This document shows positions 22,001 to 37,000 of a DNA stretch of 64,000 bases, piece by piece. Numbering within the stretch: position 1 is the first letter of the stretch; each line of letters begins with the position of its first letter. Source of the DNA: Macropodus opercularis (taxonomy: Eukaryota; Chordata; Actinopteri; Anabantiformes; Osphronemidae); NCBI GenBank assembly GCA_030770545.1, contig CM061104.1, forward strand, positions 11,603,001-11,667,000. Reading direction: 5' to 3'. Under the pieces are notes generated by a model. The model did no database searches. It was given only the letters and a program-made list of their open reading frames with translations, and was not told the DNA's origin. Made by a program: the position numbers and the translations under genes.

Positions 22001-25000
22001 CTTCTCAGACAGGACAAAGACAGACTGACAGACAGGTTCAGCAGACGTCCCGACAAGCGTTTGTACTGTAGGACAGTGTCTGCTGCAGACATTCAGGCAG
22101 CACATTCTTCAACACACAGAGTCCACTGTTATCTGTGCCAGATAAATATGCTCGTGGGGGAGAAGGAGGAGTGTGGGAGGAAATGAGGACACGGGGGGAG
22201 AGAAAAGTGCAACATGGAGAAACTTCATAATCCAATATGTCCTGACAGTTACTCACATTAGATCCGTTGAGGAAGTTGCCGATGGTCAGCAGTGTGGCCA
22301 AGATGTAGCGGAGTGTGTTGTTCTTCTCTAACTGGTCCATCCCTTCCTTTAAGTCTTGAAGAGGCTCTGCCACTTCCTAAAAGAGAAGAAACATCCAGGT
22401 CTTGCTACAGGTCTTGGGAAAGAGTTTAATGGACCTTGTTTGGCTCCAGAGTGAGATACACAAATTGATAATGGCATTTGGGGTTGAAGAGTAAACCTGC
22501 TCCTGTTCTAAGGCTGTGTTAGCTGCTATACGCATATTATACGTTCGCCGGAATTTGTAGAAGAAGAGACATTAAAAACACTATTTCTGGTTTTACTGAG
22601 TAAACAATCTTTTATAACCATTAAAAGTATGATGAACAGAAACGTGTCTGACCTTCTCAATGAGTTCGTAGTCCAGCTTGAATGCCCAGAGCTGAAGGCG
22701 AGCAGACAGCTCTGTGATGGAGGAGAGGGTGAGCAGGAACTGCTCGGCGCTCCCCAGGGGAATATCAGGGTTTACCAGCTGAGCCTCCTGGATCCTCTGC
22801 TTCTCCTCCTCCGTTGGGATCATTGTCAAGATTTTCTAGAAAGAGGAATGCGTCACATTTGGGGATAGAAAGGAACCGGTTTGTAGGATCAGTTATACAG
22901 AGGGAGAGGAAACGCTGTCTGACATTTCTTGCTGCGTTTATCTAAATGTTTCCAGCCTTCCCTCAAATGTATGTGACATATGAACGTTTAACCTCCCTTA
23001 CAGTGTCTGGCTGAAAACATCTCTGGGGACGAAAGGTGCAGCTAAATACTGACCTGCAGGAGAAAGCCTCAAAACTACAGATTACATAATACTAAGAGGA
23101 TAAACATTCATCATTATCTGCTGCTATGAAGTCCTACAAAAGTCTATAGCATGGTTTTTAAAAAGGGCTGAAAATATGCATGTGTAGCTAACATTTAATC
23201 ACAGCTATGATTAATTACATTCAATCAGCCAAAAAGCCATCTGAGCAGCCAGGAAACCATATGATACCTCCACAATTTAGCCAATTCTTCTAAACGAGTC
23301 AATTTGCGTGTTTAGGGAAATCCAGCCGTGTATTTTAGTGTGCTGATCAAACATCATTCAAGAAAACTGTGTTTAGTTTGGACCCAAAGCTTATGAATGG
23401 GTTCAATTTCACACAAAAGCACTAAACTAGACAGGGCTTAGAATATGTGGAACCAGTTTTCATATACGTCTCACGCCAGTCTCCCTTTAAAAATACGTAC
23501 CTCGATGCCTTCCTTGTTTAGTGCGTACTCATCAAAGTTAAGGATGGCGGTCTTTATGGTGCGAGGGGGAGGTAATACGGTCAGCCCGATATTGATAGCG
23601 TTGCTGCGTTTTGAATCCAGGACTATGATTTCTTGTCGTTTGCCATCAACAGCTGCTTTCTATGGGAGATGTGAGACATTTATCCAATGGAAATGTGTCT
23701 TCTATGACAACAGGGTCATAGCAGCTGCTATTAAAAGTATGAAGTTGGCAAAGAGAAATTCACTCATAAATATTATGTGAGATGCATGAAATCCTATGAA
23801 TCCTAACTATGAGAGGAACAGATATCAAAACATGCCTGTATGTTAATCCGTGTCGCGAACAGTATATTACCTTTGTGACGGGCAGCTCTTTGGATTTGGA
23901 CTCAAACAGCTGCTCCAGTTTGGATGTGTCGACTTTAATTGGTTCAAGTTTGGACCAGAGAGACTCCTTACAGAATTTATGGCTCTTACACTGCCAGTCC
24001 ACAGGACGCACCTCGTTCCAGAAGAGACGGATGGTCTTCTTTTTCTTCTGGAAGAGAGGTCCCTCTCCTCGACACAGCTGCGGCGAGGGCGGCGGCATAG
24101 GGGCCATGAATGGTGGGGGTGGGGGCATCATTTTGCCAAGCATGGGAGGAGGCGGGGGACACCCAAACAGAGGTGGTGGGGGGGGCAGGGCAGGATTGCA
24201 TGGTGGAGGCGGAGGTGGCGGTATCAGGTCACCTGAACGCATCATGCTGTCCATATCTAAAATATCGACATCATCCTCGTCCCTCAGGTCTGTAAAGTCC
24301 ATTTCTTTGATCCGCAGCTCCTTTGGAGCTGCCATCAGCTGATCCCAGATATAATCTGACTCTTTTTTGGGCGGCAAAGCTGATGAAGCAGCAGCTGATG
24401 ACTTGTCAGTCTGTGGCTGTTGCTCCTTTGAGGTCTCCACCTCTAGAGGAGATGTTAGACCTTTGACCAAATCTCCAAACTTCTCTGCCACAGCTCGGAC
24501 GCTGCCGTGGTGGTCGAGATGTCCCAACTCCGTTTTTTTCACATTTTCTTCTCTGGCTTGTCTGTGAGCTTCCAGTGTGGAGATCCTGCTGGCCAAGCAA
24601 GCCACAGACGAGTCACTGTTCTCTGTCTCCTTCTTACATTTACTGTTCTCCTTCTCTACATCCTCTACAGTCCCTTCAGTTGTCGTCTGAGCATAGAGCA
24701 TGTCCAGCATGAAGCGCTTGCTGTGGAGAATTTTGTTGCACTCGTCGTTCACATTCGTCTCTTTAATGCCCTGAGTCCACGGGCCTGCTTCAGTGTCTTT
24801 AGTGAGCTTCTCCTCTCGCTCCTCCCTCTCCAGGGTGCTACTTGTTGATGAGATGCTGGATGCAGAGCAGTTGTCCTTTTCATTCACTTCCTCATTCTGT
24901 CTCTCCTTCTCACTCAGCAGTACACTGTCTTCTACATCCCTTTCCGTCGGCTGCTCCTTCTCAGATTCCTCCTCTAACTCAACATCCACCTGCACATCTG

Positions 25001-28000
25001 AATATCCAACCTCTACCACTACATCATCTACCTCTAATTCTTCGACCTGTTTAAATGCTGCCACCTCATGGAGGCACTGCTCCTGCTCTTGTCTCTCTTC
25101 TTTCTGCATGCCTGGCGCTGTCACTACATTCTCAGCAACATCTTCTATGTTCTTCTCTAGAGGCGGCGCTGTTTCAATCTGCTGCTTGTCTGGCTCTGGG
25201 GGAGGAGTGGGGGCAGGTTCAGATACTCTTAAATCTGGCGCTGACTGTTTGGTGCTGATCTGTGGCTCAGAATTTGCCTCTGAACTTCCTGGGAGACAAA
25301 TCAATGCAAGAAGGAATAAATATAAATGTTTTAGTGAAACAACTTCCTCACATCATTAAGAGATTGTCTAAACTTTGTTGGTGATCATGTTTAACTTTCC
25401 TGATTACACCCACCTGACGTCTGGCGTGCGGTGGAGACGGTGTCTGCCTGCGACGTGATGGACAAAGGCGTCGGACAGCGGGATGCTGAGCGGCTGGCAG
25501 GATTAGAACTCAAGCACAAAGTGATCTCTGTCCGTCCTCTCGTCGGCACTCTGGGCCGTTCCCGCTCGAGTTCCTCTGCAGCTAGACGCTCCACCGCCTT
25601 GTACCTACACGTCATCACTCTGGTTTAGACACACGCTGACCTGAACTCTAGCCTTCTAAAACTGTTATTTTACCTTAGTTATTTAACGAGACATATTTTT
25701 GGGATATTAGCACAATGATGAAAAACGATGAAAAACTCTTTGAGGTTTAAGTAGAAGCAGCCAGGACTGCAGCATATTGGCTGCTAGCGTTTTCACATAT
25801 TTGTCTCAGTCATTATGATAAGAAAAAGGTATAATCTCATTATACCTTTATTATCATTATACCGAGCTCAAATGATGACAAATGACTTCCTCCTACAGTG
25901 TGTGTGTGTTTACCCGTCTCAGCTTACACATTCTTTGAAATTCAATGAGACAAATGTTCCAGTTCACAGGGGTAGAAAAATGTGAGGGGAAAAAAAGAGC
26001 TATAAACTAAAATGTGAGCACACTCGCACACAGAAACACACCACATCCATGCCAAAACACAATTACACACTTGTCCTGTTATCACTGGGATGTCTTAATG
26101 GTGAGCAGACCCAAAGGGGCCCTGACACCTATAATTCAGCTCGAGGCCCGGGTACAACTCACTTTACATCTGCTGTCAATTTGAAGAAAGGGATCTCAAA
26201 GCATTTACGAAGCTCTGTGCTTTTTTGATCAACCCTCACGACTGCAGGTTTCATGTGAGTCCACATGAAGGCATAAAACATAGCAAACTCACCTTTCCTC
26301 TCTGGCCTGCCGTGCCTCTTCTCTCTTGTCTACATAATCTCGACTAAAAGGAGCAGAATCAAAAGAGAGTGATAAAAAGTGAATTCTGGACCTTTCTTCT
26401 TTTTTATTAATGTGATGATGGCTTAACTGCTCTATCTAAAAACTCTATAAAAGGCCTCCAGACTCATGAGGAGACTTGTGTCTCTACTGAGCCAACATAT
26501 TTTTATTGACTGTACAAAGTAAAGAAACATTAGATTCATGCGTGTTCTGCCTTGTTTTTTATGTTTGGACTAACTTGAAGCGGTTCCTCTCTTCTCTTTC
26601 AATCCTCTGAAGGCGCTCTTCTCTTTCCAGACGTCTTCGTTCTCTCTCTGCTGCGAGTGACTCCTGGTGTTGTCTGTATGATGAAGTTAGCAATCCTCCC
26701 AAAGCAGGTCTATGCCACAGAGAAAAAAAAGAAAACAGATTGCGTTACTAAAATCGAATTCCTGCGATCTGTTCTGCAATGGCTGTGGAAAATGTGACAT
26801 GCGAACCTGTCAGGTTTGGAATCTGGCATGAAAGTGGTTGAACTAGTAAAGCGATGGGTGGGTGATGAAGGAGCCGGGTGTCTGCCAGGACATGGAGCAC
26901 CGCTGGTGCTGATTCTGTCAGAAGAATGGAAAAGTCAATGCTTTGCTCTTTCTAGTAAATTTTCCACTGACGAGGGCTGGACATCACTTCAGTTATATAT
27001 AATGTCACTGTCATACAGCTGAACAGTTTTCAGACATATGATGGTGTTGAATGAAGTGACAGTGCTCTTCCTCATCTGGGCGTTTGAACCCTAGCTACAG
27101 TAACTAACTGGCCAACCCTCTCTGGTGAGGAAGGATGTCAAAGTAAAGGCACATTGCATCTATGTCATCAACATTCTGTTTTGACTAGACATCCCACTGG
27201 ATCTGATCTGTGTGTATGGTATATATGGAAAATTATAATAGGAAACAAAGGTGACTGAATCATTATCATGTTATTAGTGGCGTGGCCCTTAACTACTACT
27301 AATTCAGGCAGACACACCTCACTGAAACCTCAGTGCAGTACATCCAGTACATCTTGACCCTTGACCTGACCTGCTTGCTGCTGGTCTTACCTTTCAGCCC
27401 AGCAGGACTTTCTAGTTGTGTAAGATGCGGGAGAGTTGTTTGTATCAGTCAGACTAAAGATAGAAATGAGAAAAAAGGGTCAGACACAAGATAATAGATA
27501 AAATAATTCAGTGTTAGTAAGACAGTGATAGTGAAACAGCAGAGCAGTCAAAGGTAGGTAGGAAGGAGCAAGGATTAACTGTGGTGCAGTGCCACAATAA
27601 AAGACAGACGAATAGTAAATGTCTACAAAAATGCTTATCTGCAACTGAGAAATAGAAGCAAGCATAACCATCCCTTTTTCTGGTACAATACTTGTTGCAC
27701 ACAACAAACCTGGTGGGACATGAAATGTCCTGTTTGAACATGTTTGTAGCCAGTGGATGCAGGAGAATACTTTGAAGGATGTAGATGAGGCTACAGCGTT
27801 TACATAAATCTCACTGGACACAATTTAGATGAACATTGTAAAGAAGATGCATAAAGTTTTAAGATTTATGTGTGTGTCTTCTGAAAGCACAGTGAGGTAC
27901 ACAGGGACACAGACGCCAATGGTGGGAGGACGATGCATGTCCAGTGACAGAGGACCTGACGAGGAGCTGCTGGGCTCTACATGCTGCACCTGGCTCTGAT

Positions 28001-31000
28001 TTAAGCCAGGAGACAGGCAGAGGTCAACAGGGAGAGAAGGGGGGTGAGGTCGGATTAGACCGCAGTTGAGGGTGTGCAGAGCCAGAGGCACTGTACTCAA
28101 AACAACAGAGAAGACACAGTCAGGTGGCTGGGGAGGAACACACCAAGGACTAAAGGTCCTCTTTTCTGGTGCGACGGACACAGACGCTGACATATTCTCT
28201 CTGCCCTTCAGGGTCACTGGCTTTAGGAAGGATGTTGGCCATACACTTTAAGTTCAAACACATGTTAGAGGTTTCTGCTACAGCTGGAGCCACACTAGGA
28301 TGACAAGATACAAGAGAGTAGGAGTCCAAAGGTAGTGGGTATAATAATCAGATCGACTGGGAGATGACACATGAGGAAAAAAGACCAAGTGGAGGGGGCT
28401 CAAATACCTGTGAGCTCCCTGTCTAGAGGACTCAGTGACTGAATGACTTTCATCATCAGTCTCTTCTTCATCCTCTTCATCCTCTCCCTCCTCCTCCTCT
28501 TCTTCCTCATCCTCCTCTTCCTCATCTCTGTGGTCAGAGGAGGGATGGAGGGTTGAAAGGAGGGAAGGATGTAGGCAGGTGAGAGGGAAGAGAAGTGGGA
28601 CAAAGACAACATGAAACACACAACAGAGAAAACAGAGGCAGGACAACATGTAGAAATGGCACAAACACATGCACTGAAAGCGTTAGAAGGATTAGTGCAG
28701 CACAAAGACGAGCACTGAAGAAAGTACAACGAGGTTAGCAGTTTGACAAGACGATTCGAACCAGATATGCACAAAATGTCACGATAATGAAACGATATCT
28801 CAACTGGATTTTAATCAAGAAGAATAAATGTAATTCTATCAGCAATGTCAGAGCTGTGGAAAACATATTCAGTGTTTGAACGAATAGTCTGGGATCCATC
28901 GTCATACACCAGTCTGTGGCCAGTCTGCTATTTGGAACCCCTTGGTTGTCTGGATTTCATTAACAATATGGAAAATGGTGATCTTCAAAGGCAACTCGAA
29001 TTTCCTGTGGTGGACTGGAAGAAGCTGGTATCATATGACCTGCTGGATTGAATTTGAGTATACCTGAAGACCTGAATGCTCCCTGGGACATTAGCTGCTG
29101 TGCTACTTCACAAAAGTTACGATAGGAGGTGGACAATGTAGGCATAGAAAAGGCAACTTTAAATTACACAAGTCATAAACCCAGCTGCTGTATAAATAAA
29201 TCAGAATGCAATTAACCTAGAAGCCGAATCATCAGTTGTGTTTTTCTGACTTTGTATAGTCATAAAGTTTGTCAGACTTGAAACAGGTACCACTGACAAG
29301 TTGCAGCTTTGCACGCTCACATAGCTCATATCACGTCTTTGGCAATAGGAAGATTCGTTTGAATGCCACGTTGGGGCAGTTGTCTCCTTCTTGCCTTTCT
29401 TTACATTACTACATGATTAGATTCTTTGCTTTGGCTTCTTTGCAATGTTTCCTGTGAATCTCTATCCTCCACCCTCCATCCAGCTCAGAAATGATTTGTC
29501 AGTCCTCTGTGGTCGTATCCTCCTAAGTAAACCTTGAATATTAAGTTTCTGTCCTTTAGAGCAACCACACTTCCTCTCTGTCCTCACTCTGTCTCACCTT
29601 TCACCGATGTCTTCAACACACTGGCCACCGAGTGGCAGGAAGCTACATGTTGTTGCGTTGCTGGGTGACGCGGGGGCAGAAGCATGGCCTCTGCTATTCT
29701 GGAGCGAATGTCTCCGGCTGCGTCTTCTCTCCAGGCCCCGCTTTTCATTCAAGCCACCAACACTGGCCCGTCTACGGTCCTTTCTGCCGCTGGGAGGCAA
29801 CTGAGCTTCATCGTCACCATCTTCATGGCGGAGAGACGCCTGGGACAACGAGAGATTAAAGAGAATTTACCTCTGTTCACAAACAGCAACATCGGTGCAC
29901 AGCTGCATGTGACATGACATAGACCCGTAAAGAGACATACAAGGCAAGGCTTGTTATTATGTGATAATAGTCAGTCGTGTACGCTTCCTGACCTCGTAGA
30001 TGTTGATCTGCTCTATGAGGTCGAGGTCAGTGCCCTTCCTGCTCAGGTGTCTCTGTGCCAGCGCTTCGACACCCTGCTCCTCCAGACAGTCCACCATGTC
30101 GTAGTAAGAGTCCTGGTCTGGGAGACCTGCCAGAGTCTGAAACACGGTAATAAACGCTGAGGAGTCAATGACTGATAAGATTAGTGCGAAATAAAAATAT
30201 AAACTGGAACAACAGTGTCTGTATATTTGATCTAAATGAACTATGACTGAATCAGTACTATTTAAATGTATTATCATGCCTGCATGTTGACTATAGTGTA
30301 ATTAAATGATGATGGTCTGCTTTTTAAATGATATAACGGTGGACCAGAAAGATGATCAAATGCTCTGTAATGTGTATTCACTGACCTTATTGACAAGTGT
30401 CATTGCATACACCAGCAGCTCTGTGTCCACTCCATCCTTTTCATCAAGAATCTCCATTACATTTGACCATAGTTTAGTGCCTGCAGAAGCAAAAGTCGTG
30501 TCACACATTGTGTATCAGGGGACTGACAGACGCTGGACAGTGGCATATTCTGAAGTCGTCCATATGTTCATCCTGCAGTTTAAGAACCAGCTCCACCACC
30601 GTGCACGACTAAAAAGCAAAGACGGCTCCATCGGTATAATGATTATGAAGCAAAGTCATAAAGTCAGAGTGGAGAAAGTAAATAGACACTGATCACCAAT
30701 GAGGCGAAATCAGCTCTGCGCCTCGATCACAACGGCCCGTCTCCTTCTCGTCAGACTGGGGATCACGTTCATGAGCAGCACATGTGACACGATAAGGCGA
30801 GTGGGGCAGAGGCAGAGCGATACCTGACCCAGCACCCTGGTGATACACCACAGTACAATGTGCAGCCTTTAGAGTGGCAGGTAACTGAACCCCCCTGCAG
30901 CCAGCGGTACAGTCTGCCTCTGCGTGGCCAGGGCCTGCTCCAGATAACTGATCTGACTTGTGTAACAGGAGACTGTGATGTGCAGCAGGCTGAACTGCAT

Positions 31001-34000
31001 TAAAGCCACCATGAATGCTTTGATTACTGGAACTGAAGCAGACTCTAAATGAACCCGCTGGTTGCTCAGGCTCTTCTCTTACCTCTTTTGGCATCCACAG
31101 CGTTCACAGCCTTAATGAGGAGAGGAGCATTAGACTCTGTGTACTCCACAAACACCAGCAGCAGCTTCAGCGCCGTCTTCACCACCAGACGAAACTGCAG
31201 GAGAAACACAATGCATTCAGGAAATACCAATACAATTCAGCTGAGTATTGTACAATTCAAGCATAAATCGGGATGTTTAATTATCTATTTATCACTACAG
31301 ATCAACTGGTAACAGTATGCGCTAGTCTCCTACATTTCCCAGACTGAATGCTATCAAACCATCTTGTCTTCAAGCTTTGCTTTGTCATGGCGACAAACTG
31401 TACAACATGAAAACAGTATGCAAATTCAACAAAAAGTAAAAAAATGCAGCAGGATCACTTCTGAATTTTGTATTAAAGAATATCAATATTTACACACAAA
31501 GGCAGAAATACACTTAACTGTAGGAAATTAAAAAAGACCCAATAACAATTCACCTCCAGCAGCACATGGTAAAATCTGGCCACTAGAGGGCTGAGGTGAC
31601 CACAAGTATCAAGTTAAAACATTTAGTTGACCTTGATGATTTTTTTAAAGAGATCACAGTGTGCAGATGGAATTGTTGAGTAGATTATGTTGCATTAACA
31701 CCATTCATTACCTTGGATCCAACAAGGGTGTAAAGCCACTGGACTGTGTCATTATGAGATATGAGGCCGTTCATCCCGTCCACATACAGCATTATCTGAC
31801 CGAGGGCTGGAAAAGTACAAAGAAAGACACAGATTTGGGTTCATAATTTCATATAACAGATGTCATTTGGTGTTTTCAGTCTTTGTGAAATAAAGTGCTT
31901 GAAAAACTGTAATCCTTGAAATTATGGAAATACAAACAACATGTGAGTTGCAGTGTAAGAAATCTACTGTATAGACGGCTGTATAAGAAAAAGCAGGACT
32001 TGTCTTCAGACTAGAGCATACGAATTCAGAATGTCTCACTGGATGATAACATGACTTCCATGTGTAACAGGATACATAAATAAGAGCATAATAAGAGCCA
32101 AGGGATCTCAATGGGGGGCAGTAAAAGTAAAGCTTCTGTTGAAGACGGGAGATGGGGGAAGGGAGTCGAACACGGCTGTGCAGGAGCAGAACACACAAAA
32201 GAGCTCTTTAAATATATGGTCTATTTTAACTGCATCTCAGTGGGAGTCCACACACAACAAGTAAATGCATTCACATGGAAGAGCACAGCTACAGAAGGAC
32301 CTCAGCTCATCGACCCGTTTGTTCAGGTGACGCTTCAGCTGAAGATAGTGAAAACAGCCTAAACAGACGATATTCAACAAGAAGCCACGATTTTAGAGGG
32401 AGATGAGCTCACACACACTCACACAATGAAAACAGAACAATATGAACAATACACAAAGTTTGATCTCTGAAAACCAACAAGTGTTAAATGCTCCTAGAAT
32501 GAACCGTCCTATTTCTTGTTTGCAGTTATAAATTGTTTCTCGACATGTTTTGGCACATGACGCACAAAGAGAGGCTCCAGTTTGAGTCCGATTTTAATTC
32601 TGTTCTTCTCAACAGGAGCAAGAAAGATTTGAATATGCTATGGACATGCCAAAATTCCCAGGTGCAGCTGCTGTGAGAGGCTGCGGTTGGACACAAGTCT
32701 GTTTGTGTGCGCGCATGCTGATGGCCCGCCGCTGCAACAGCAGCAGTTTATCTTTTATCAGTCGGGGGTTAATTACCCACAACATGACAGGCCAGAGCAT
32801 TTCTCATGGTCCCCCCAACTCCTGCGTGTCTCAGCACTCAGCAGCACGGACAACGCGGCACATCAGTGTGGACCACAACAGAGCATGTTTATGAAAACAT
32901 GATTAACCCTCTCAGTCAGCAGTACCAGCCCCTCCCTACCGCCGGGACATCAGTAACGAGTTGATGTACAGCTGCTCTAAAGGGCCCAGAATGAAGACGC
33001 CTTCAAGGTGCAATGACAGAACATGGATGTTCAGCTGCAGACATATCAGACGTGACTGTAAATCATAACATGGCATTTTTAAAATACTTTACTAATAGGT
33101 TATGTGTAGCCTTTCAGCACGTAGCCAAGTAAAATAAAATTCCTATATCGTGTGTCAGTTTAATTTAGTGAACAGTTAATACACAGAACTTATGATATTT
33201 AAGTTCTTCTGAACCAAGCCAGAAACCACACAATCATTTCCCTTTCTCTCAGATTCATTAAAGCGGCTGCTTCATGGAATTATTCAATGCCACTGCAAAT
33301 TCAGTACAATTCCACTTTAAAGACCAGAAACCACACGGAGGGCACTTAGACTGGAGGCTGTTAGGTAAAATCATACTGTAACTGTTTAAAAAAAATCTAA
33401 ATTACCTTTAATTTCTGGCCAGTTTAGTCAGAAACACTTACAGGAAACATCTAATCACTCCCAGAACAATCACCTTGGTGAACTGCAAATGGAAGCAATT
33501 TCACACACTGTCATAAAAAGTTACCTGTGGGGTGAAAATGTGATCGTACCATAGATCGAGCAAAGGGTTTTCATCGGTCACTCTCAAGCAGACAGTCATC
33601 AATAAAAGGGAAGAGGAAGAGGATATGCCCACGCACTGAACGGGGCCAAAGAAGGACTCATAAACACGGACAGTCCCTCACATCATGAGATGCTGGCACA
33701 CAATGAGCTGCCTTCCAGGCCAAACCAGGGCGAGGAGGTTTATCCCATAGGAAACTTGCTGGCGTCCTGGGGGAGCCTCTGTATCAGACTCAATGTTTTT
33801 AATGCTCGCGATACGTTTGACTTGAGCGTAAACACAGCATTTGAATAGTTTCCAGCTTCAGGAGGGAACCGCAGGCCTACTGACATAAGGAGACAGACCC
33901 GATTCCGGTGTCTGAACCATAACTCCCAGAAAAGTAAAAACTCAGGCAACTGAGGTCTGGTGGAAGTGTTTCTTCAGGGCCTCTCCCTCTCATAAACCAC

Positions 34001-37000
34001 AGCAATTATCTTCCACAACCCCAAGAATGTGCAGGAAGGGCTGCTCCCTGACCACTGCCGAGGTGAGAAGTACGCCGAGGCCTGAGTGGCAACACCGACA
34101 TGAGCTGACTGCATGGACAGCACGGAGGCAAGGCGAAGCGCTGAGGAACAGCTCCACAGACTTGTCCGCTCCCCCTCCACTCACAGCTTCGAAACTGGGT
34201 CAGCCAAACTCTGTGTCAAGGTGCAGAATTTATTTTATCAGGACTGCCGAGTCTCCATCCCTTACGCTGCGACTAGAGCCTCTTATCGTGTTATGTTCTG
34301 CTTCAGTCTGGGGACGCACACCCAACTCAGACGTGTGCCTGTGCCCGCGTGAGCTGGCGGCGCTTCACTGCGAAATCTGGCAGACGCGGTTTATGTAAAT
34401 TCCTTTCCTACTATATCACTGTAATGACAAGGGCTCTGGGCAGTGAGTCTGTCATGTTCTCTTTATTGACGTCCTGACAAAGATAATGAATCGATTCAAA
34501 TCTAACACTGCTAATATATAGTTCTAGCCACAGCCTACTCACTCACTCAAGCTTGGTGTCTGGTTACCGAAATTACAAGACGGCTGCCTTATATTTTGTA
34601 GGATTGACTTAGACGTGTTGGACAAATGTTTATGGCCTTTATCCATTTTTCCAGGTAAAACCCACTGAGATTCAAAAACCTTTACTACGAGACAGGGCTG
34701 ACATTTAGAACCAAAGTCAGGGTGTGTGACAAGTGATTATACGACTCATCTTGATGAAAACCTGAATGTGCACTACGTTTAAAATGGTCTGAAGATATGT
34801 GGAGAACCAGCCAACTGCCCCAAAAACTAATGAAGCTGTGTGTAATGGTACTTGTAATTGTACTCAGAGCTGATAGCTTTCCTTTTAGTGCTTTCATTCA
34901 TCATTTCTGTATCCACACCTCTGATTTAAAGTCTGTCTGCCATAACAAGACAAGTTTATCACTCGGGCCAATTAAAGAGCTCTTACCATATATGAAGTGG
35001 ATAAGACGTGTTTGTGGGTTATGTTCCAGTTGTTATTTAGCTAATCACCTAGACCATTAGAGCCAGACAAACTGCCTCTGCCAGACCGTTCACAGTCTCA
35101 GAGCTGATTGCCAGACATTGTGCCCCATACAGTAAAACAACGGGGGGATGCCATGATTTTCAGGACTTGGATACAGGTCTACCAGCATTTGACACAATTT
35201 ACCGTGGACCTGAGCCGAAACAAATTCCCTAAAGACAAACACAGCTCTAATAGAACAGCAGGAGCCTCTGAGTGTTTGGCTGTGTAAGCTGTACAGGCAC
35301 TGCAGACCTGATGAACTACTGCAATGCTGAGTCGGCTACAACAACAATAGGAAAATATGAAAAGGCCAAAACCCACCCAGAGGTGCTACTGTGCTCCAGA
35401 ATGTTAGGGCAGCGAACAACCGGGGAAAGCCCAACTCATGAGTCCCATGCGATCCAAGTGGGGAATACTTTGGAGAAGAGCTGCTGCATGACATCCACCC
35501 ACTTGTAACACACGCTGAAAGATGAGCTGGGTTAAACTGTTGAGAGAGCAGCGGAGTGATTCGCTCCGGTTATGACCAGTCACATGCTGAATTCTGTCCC
35601 AAAAAACAGTCAGCTCACAGGAATCAGCCATAAAAGCTGCTTGAATGCAGAGGATTTGAGTCCATCTGCCTGCTACATCACTGCTAAATATTGCTTTCCC
35701 TCTAGCGTATGAATCAGCACGGCAAATTCAGAGATGAGAAAATAAGCCGCAGAAACGAGATAAATCAAAAACTCTCGCCTGAATTTTGTTACAGTGAAGC
35801 AGAGTCCAGCTCTGGGCAGCAGTTCCACTGGCAGCGGGTTTTCTGAGGCTGAAAACGTCTACAGATGAAGGGGGAAGAAAACGGGGGAGGTAGAATATAG
35901 GTCAAGCAGGTGGGACTGAATTGGGTTCAGATGCAAGACGTCTGCTCACGTGCAGCGGATCTGGGGGTCTGACACTGGGGAGGACATGCCGGGTTGATAT
36001 GACAAGAACTGAGTAGAACCAAAAACAACACAACATGTTATGTTTCTCTGTGTAGCTAAAGTATACCTGGACATTGTTTTTCTCATTTAAACTTGACACC
36101 ACAAGTTGTTACTTGTAACTTGCTGTGCCAACTGTGTTATTTTGGAAACTGGGGATTTAATTTAAGTGAATGAGGCCATGGTGGAGGCAAAGACAGAATC
36201 TTGCCAGTACAACAACAAGCTGAGAGGCTGTGGGCTGAAACCATGTGCAGTGTTCATTTCCTTAATTTCCTTCAACCAAATGAGGTCATTCTTGTCATCC
36301 TGGAGTAAAACATCCAGGTAAATTCGTGGAATTATTATTGTCTTTCACAAAAGTTTGCTACCTCTTAATCTATTAAATCAATATTTTGAGGATTAAAAAT
36401 GTAGATGGTATAAATGAGCCTTGCTGGGTCAAGTTAAGGTCTCCTCCAGTGAAACCACTTGTAGACTAAGATATTCATCTTTCAAATAATAAAGTTTGGT
36501 ACTCAGGAAAAGCAGGAGCAGTGGCCGGCTCACAAAGCTGACGGTGAGATTAGGTGGAAAAATGCACGTTCCCATGGGATCTAATTACAAACCACGAGAT
36601 CGTTCGGTGCGACAGGGGCAGTCCTGGAGATCTCCCTCTCCTCCAAACGTGGGGCTCGTCCACATGTGTGTGTCTCAGTCTCAGGTTTCCTTCATCCTAC
36701 AGGATTTCACAGACCATTCCCTCATCCTCTGCTCAGCGTTACACTTGCTTGATCACACAAACAAGAAAAGATCGCCAGCACGCGAAGCGGTGCATGTGCA
36801 CAAAGTCCAGCCGAGACAGAATGGAAATGTTTATCCAGACGATGGGCCATAGTAAAGGTCTCCTCCCTCCAGAACAGAAGACCTATAACACAGCCAGACA
36901 ACATAATACACAATGTTTCCAACAAGAGTTTCCAACACCGCTGTTAACCCGGCGCAGCCTGGGTTTTCACTTAATGCTCAGCTTCCCCTACTATTTTGAC

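Noticed and set aside
21551..22186. Plus-strand open frame of 211 codons with a hydrophobic stretch, opposite a FHOD3 intron
   Set aside because: It lies in the intron between FH2 exons 22376-22257 and 21430-21269, has no family resemblance, starts in A/T-rich sequence and has no splice or promoter context. One such frame in 64 kb is expected by chance.
23809..24342. Plus-strand frames rich in Gly/Trp/Arg opposite the FHOD3 FH1 region
   Set aside because: They are the complement of the CCN proline codons of the minus-strand FH1 exon, not a separate gene.
24793..25359. Plus-strand Ser/Thr/Cys-rich frame of 188 codons
   Set aside because: It is the antisense shadow of the Glu-rich minus-strand exon (GAG codons read as CTC).
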